Assembly (NCBI GenBank): GCA_023101725.1
Contig: JALJCO010007894.1
Coordinates: forward strand, 186,001-250,000
Source of the DNA: Atherinomorus stipes
Lineage: Eukaryota > Chordata > Actinopteri > Atheriniformes > Atherinidae
DNA: 64,000 bases
Direction: 5' to 3'
How positions within the stretch are numbered: the stretch's first letter is position 1; each line of letters starts with the position of its first letter. Below the pieces are notes generated by a model. That model searched no databases. It was not told the DNA's origin and saw only the letters and a list, made by a program, of their open reading frames with translations. Of the stretch, positions 49,901 to 56,323 are shown in pieces. Both the position numbers and the translations under genes were made by a program.

Positions 49901-52900
49901 AAAGCAACCTTGTTGAAACTCCAACTCCATGTTGTCCGGGCAGTGGTTCCACCCCTCGTCTGAATCATCCTCTTCCTGGTGGAAACTCTGGGAGAAATAT
50001 TTGGCTTCCAGAGAGGTTGAAAGGGGATTGTGGTCTTCCTCACTGTTCCCATCCGAGGCCTCAGCAGCAGTTACATCACCACAGGGTCCTCCCCTCAGTC
50101 CTAATGAGAGTCGTGCTCCATCAGGCTCATCTACTCCATCACTGTCATCACAATCTTGGACCAGCACCTGTGGCACAGTTTGACAAGAAAATATATGCAG
50201 ACTGCATAGACACTAAAATCTGAACCCAACTAAGCATTTTTTTGTTATAAATGTCGTACGTGGGAGAGGTGAAAGCTCCCTTGGTTGCCTTGAAGGTGAG
50301 AGACTGTGAGGTTTGCTGAATCCTGAGGTCTCCTCAGTCCAGTTCCATTCCTCAAGTAGACCGAATCTAACAACCGATCAGCTGCAGGTCCAGAGTCTGT
50401 GCCCTCCATAGCATCCTGTTGGAAAGGAAAGAAGAACCGACATAAATGAACACGACCATAATAATAAACCCATTAGGATCAACGATGGGTCAACACCTTC
50501 ATATTCAACTAAAACTGAAATAAAAAGCATTTCTATGAAACGTCTAAATGCATTGATGGTTACTCTAGAACCATCTGAAGTGAATACTTGAGCTGGGTCT
50601 CCTCTGAGAACTGGAATTACAGCTAAGAGTTATCAGAATACAGCCTGATGTCTAATTTTTTTATTTAAAGGGTTTAAAAAAAAAAAAAAAAATAAATTTG
50701 TTTTTTTTTTCCCCCAAAATATTAAAAAAAAAACCCTTTGGGCCGGAGAGGCCAATAAGGGCCTTACCACCGTACTTTGCGATACATACTGCTGCAATAT
50801 TTTGCCTAAAATAATGATAATATCACATAGGGGTGGGAAAAATATGGCATATTTTCATATGCCGATATATCTATATTTAAAAACATAGAATTGATCTATT
50901 TTACTAACGAAATCTTGCGAGATTTCATCATTTTGTTATGAAATCTCGTGGGATTTGGTTAAATCTCACGAGATTTTGTAACAGACAGATGAAATCTTGT
51001 GAGACTTCATTAGTAAAATAGATCGATACCGCATTTTTAAATATAGATATGATATTGGCATATGAAAGTATCGTGATATTTCAGTGTATCAACATTTTTT
51101 CCCACCCCTAACAATAGTGATTCGGCAATAATTGATATAATGCAATAAATTTGATCCAAGACACACCACAATGTGTCACTGAAGACATTCTGAATTTACT
51201 GACCAAATTGAATCCATTTAAAATGACAGCGCTTTTTAATAATGACACAATATTGCAACATAAAATATTGCAATATTTTAGTGTATTGATATTTTTCACA
51301 CCCCTATTCATAATAAGTTAAAAAAATATATTTTTAAGCATTACATCTGTATCATTTAGTGCAGCATGATGAAAATATGCCCTTTATATAGGACATCATC
51401 AAGGTATCTAAAGGAGCATCTATCGCTTCTTTTTTAGGAGCTCCAGTTAGAACCGCACACCAACATCTAAGATTGGTTATCAGCCCCTCCATGATCACTA
51501 ATAATCAGTATGAAATAAATAAAAACCATATCGGTCGATCCTTAGTTGGTAACACCTGACTCCATAACTTAGGGCTTCAAAGTGAAGGGGGTTAATAAGT
51601 TCAAAGCACCCAGAGAAGTCACCCAGGTTGAAAATACTTTTCCAAAACAGTGTATGCATGTTGTACTCACCAAAGCTTCTTGTCTGTCCAACATCATGCT
51701 CCAGTTGACAGAAAGTCTCTGAGGTCCCCCAACTGTGCCTACAGAGGAGCTGGCCTCCCCGGTCCCTACAGGCCCTACACGGTCACCCATCTGTAAAATA
51801 CAAAAACACAACGCTGTGAATAAATTGAACATTACATTCACATCATAAATTAATTAATCCAACAGCGATAGGTGGGGAGAAAAAAGTATACACTGTTGTA
51901 TCTTAATATTGATTTAAGAGACAGGGTGTATAAATTTGGCTAAATAAACTGCTAACAGTGCCGACATGGTGACAGAAAAACATCCATGCATTAAGTAATG
52001 ATGCCAAGTAGGCATGAAATCCATCACTAAAAGGAAAAGTGTGTTACAGACAGAGACCAAAACTCCTCACTCCCACCTCTGTATGCCTGGGAAGGCCGTT
52101 TCTTCCGAGGCCTGGCAGATTACTCAGACCACCGTCCTCATCTTCACTGACCGGACTGCTTCCCACGATCCCCAAACCACGCAGGGCATCGTAGGTGGTG
52201 TGGACGGCGTTCACTGGGAGAGGGATGGTTGAAACTCCCCCATCGTTCCCGCTTTCCTCACTCCCACTGCTCCCGTCTCCACCTCCTCCATCCCCTGGTG
52301 TAACACAACAGCACAAACCAAACCGGTGGTCACAAACGGCTCGTTTCTCACAACACGGTTCGTCCAAATTAATTCAGAATATTAGCCGAAATGGCCAAGA
52401 GAGTAAGAAGATGATGCTAACACCTGTGACCGGAGGATTGATGACTTGTCCTTCAGCAGATCTTCTATGTTCGATTCCAGATAGAGAAGGACCGCTCCGG
52501 CCAGCAGAGGCCTCATCATCAGAACTGCCCCCTTCCAGGCCTGGCCTGAAGGTGGGATGGTTGCTCTCTCCAACCTGCACAAGCATGCAGATAAATATAA
52601 CTGCAGTCTAGTATTCAGTTAAAAAAATAATGCAGGTACAGATGCAGCATGGATCTGAGGCCAAAAACAGGTACTGGAGATTTCGGAAGAATAAATAAAA
52701 TAAATGTGCATTTCTAACCAGCTGTCTGGACGTGCTCGGCAGCAAGCGCGTCCTGGTGGTATGAGGGATCCTTCTTGCGGACTCCAGCTCATCCTCTGTG
52801 TCCTCATCGCTGGCTGGGCAGGAATCCATACCTGTAGCTGCAAGGCGCACGTCAGGCATCCGGAAATCTTCCTGAAGTAGCAAACAAGGCAAAATCTTTA

Positions 52901-55900
52901 TTTAAAAAAACAAACAAACACATGATTCTGCTAAATTTAACTACATTTATATTAATCCGAGTCAAGCGTGATGGTTAAAAGTAACAAGTGAATGGACTCA
53001 CCTGATCATACTGATCAAGAAACTGATATCGAGCTTCTGTGGAGCTCGTCTCCGATACATCAGAAGCAGCTGCCATTTCCTGAACATCAAAACACACCAT
53101 TAATCTCTCAGACAAATAATTTATTTAGAACAAAAACCAAGACAAAAAGTAGAGTTTTTTAATCTTTATCAGAGCATTTGCTAAAGACTGATAAAGATTA
53201 CAAGCAGCATACGTGATCTATTGACTCTGAAGGAAGGAAGTCTTACTGTTCCAGGAATCTCCTGACCCTCCACTCTGCCTCTCTGCATCGCAGGAGGAAT
53301 CAGTTTATTGAAGTAAACCTCCAGTTCATCATCAGGCAGGTTGTTTAAATCTATGTCATCATCTGGGGGCCAAAAAGTTCAAGTATACATGTGACTCGAT
53401 CACAAACCACAACTTAATGCCTTTGTCTGATTAAAACATGAACGATGACAAATATGAACAAACTGTAGCTGGTAAAACAAAGATGAGTAGGATTCAGATT
53501 CTGGAAAACGAAGGTGAGGCGTACCTGTGATATCGCTGTTCATGCTGTCCACAGACATGAGCTTTTCATTTGCCAGGAAGCTGGAGTTGCTGCCGCTGAA
53601 ATGGTCACTGTCCACTCCCTCGCTCTGGTTGTGGTCCTCCTCAGCTGTGGCTGGGAAGGCCTGAGAAAGGACATATCCCATATTCATCAATGTCTTCATT
53701 AAAATGTGTTTATTTTATGCATCCTTTTAAAATGTTTTTGTGTTTATATTATTCAGGGAAGTACCCCCCCCCCCCCCCCCATATTGGTTCAACCAATGAG
53801 TAAAAGAGAACAAAACCTGTACCTTTGTATCTGCTCTCTCCTTCTGTCTAAATTGGGCAAACGACAGAAGTCCTGTTGACAGATCTATCAGGAAAACAAA
53901 AGCAAAACAACTCAACTCATTTTTAGATCAATATTCAAGCTTATAAACTACTGACATGAGACGGGCACAGGAAATGATTAAACTCTTAACAAGCAGCAAA
54001 CATATTTAAACTAGGGATGTTCGAATTTCCAATATCAACAGATATATACAGACAACCGTGAGGTTGTATCCCTCATATTTTGAGGAATACAACTATATTC
54101 TAGGGCTTTTACTTCCAACCAAAAATCACAAAGTTTGGTTGTTTATCTCAATATTTGCATATATTCGAACATTTATTAATATTATGACCATTGAATTCCT
54201 TCAATGAGATTTATTATGGGACCAAACTGAAGTTGTGCACATTCTGGCCACCAGAGGGCAGTGCATCTCTATCACGTGAGGCTTTTCCATGTTTTCATGT
54301 ATTAAAAGGGACTCGAGGAAAGATTAAGAAATGAGACTGGCGGGAAATTCGGCCACCGAATCGCAGCGCATTATGCAGCACACAGCCTGTTCAAGGAAAC
54401 AGAGATGTGAGTGGGCTGGTTGTTTTTGTTTTTTAATGCTTCGTCACCCATTTGTATTAAAAAGACTGGACATACATGTTTATTCTTTCACAATTCCTGC
54501 CTCTAGTCCCTTTATAGTTATTGAGCAAACAAGACACTGAATTGTATTTGTGTGACAACTTGGTAAATTAACCAACAACTTAAAGGATAAGTTTATTTTT
54601 TTCAACCTGGACCTTATTTCTAGGAGTTTATACATACATTTCCTCACCGGTAAAGTTTCTGCATCACTTTGAGTCTTTCGGAGGATATAACTTGATTCAC
54701 CCTTCGGTGTACATCCAGTAACAATGGCGGAGACGGGGCAGCGACTATATAAGACATAATCTGCAGCAAAACAACTTAATTTCATCAATGCTTTAAGTAG
54801 AATGAACGAACAAATGAGTTCTATTGTCCCGTGAGTTCAGAGTTTCGAAAATTGTGTTTTTGTTGTTTTCTGGGCAGCGAGCTGCTCTTCTCAGCTGAAC
54901 TATGGAAGCACGCATCGTGAACGCGCGGCCCCGAAAAGTATCTAGAACTACCTGATAACGGAAAGCTAAATCTGGACTTTCAGGACAATAGTACTCGTTC
55001 CTTTTTTCATTCTACTTAAAGTATTGGCGAAAATCAAGGAGTTTTACTACAGATAATGTCTTATATAGTCGCTGCCCCGTCTCCGCGATCATCACTGGAT
55101 GTTCACTGAAATGGGAATCAAGTTATATCTTCCGAAGGACTTAAAGTGATGCAGAAACTTTACCGGTGAGTAAATGCACGTATATACTCCTAGAAATAAG
55201 GTCCATGTTTTTAAAAAAAGAAACTTATCCTTTAAAACCAGACATATTATCAGCAGCTTCAAAGCAAGTCAGTCTGTAGCAGCAGCAGCTGCACCGTAGT
55301 GACATGACTCTGAAAGGAATGCTGGGAAATGAAGTTCTTCCAGGATAACAGGGACTTTTCTACATGCTGGACTGATGCTAATGGAACAAGATCTCGCGAG
55401 ATTTCATAAAGGATCAATGAGATCTCATTAGTAAAAATATTGGTCCAAAAAAAATCCAATACCAATATTTTCAGATATTACATTTTAATGCCAATATTGG
55501 CCAATAAATTCAGACATCCCACATTTAAATCCATCAAAAACTGAATTAGGCCCAAGTCAACTTTAAACTTCAAACCAAAAAGCCAAATAAAGCAGCGATA
55601 GGTCAGGACTGCGCCAGCGATGGGGAATATGAATAAATTGTTCTGTGTCTGAACCTGTTCCAAACTCTGTGGGCCGACCACACTCTGGACCCAGCTGTGT
55701 GGGAAGAGGACCCAGCAAGGAGGCCTGATTTCTGGACACGGTCTCATCCAGACTGATCTTCACCAGCACGTCCGAAAGGCGGTGAGCTGCGATGAAGTCC
55801 TCTGCGTTGTCCCTGTAAAACAAGCAGTGACCTCAATAATTCACATTAAAAAGCCTGATGTTATTTTTGCTCATTTAAACACAAAACCCTTGAACCTCTT

Positions 55901-56283
55901 AAAAAAAAAAGAGAGAGAGAACTAAGCTTCTTCAATCTGCTGGCATCTGACTTGAGTAAAGTATATAAATGTTTAATCTGCAATCAGTTCCATGTCAAGT
56001 AGACAATAGTTTTAACTGACCGCTTCTTGGCGTGGCTTCAGTAGAAACAACAGCTGAGTGTACATGCAAACTTTTACTGAGGACACTGGTCAAGCAACAA
56101 CAAGAACAGATCATTTTCTCTTCAAAAGGGACTTGAGGCAAGATTAAGAAATAAAACTTGCGACTGCCGCAACTGGTGCTTCAGGTAACTGCAGCCTCGA
56201 GCCAAGCCGTCACGGGAGCGTGCACAAACTGAAGCTATAATGTTGTTTACTACGCTTTTTCTTCGTAGTTACACTTTTTAGTG

Positions 56284-56323
<40 letters not shown>

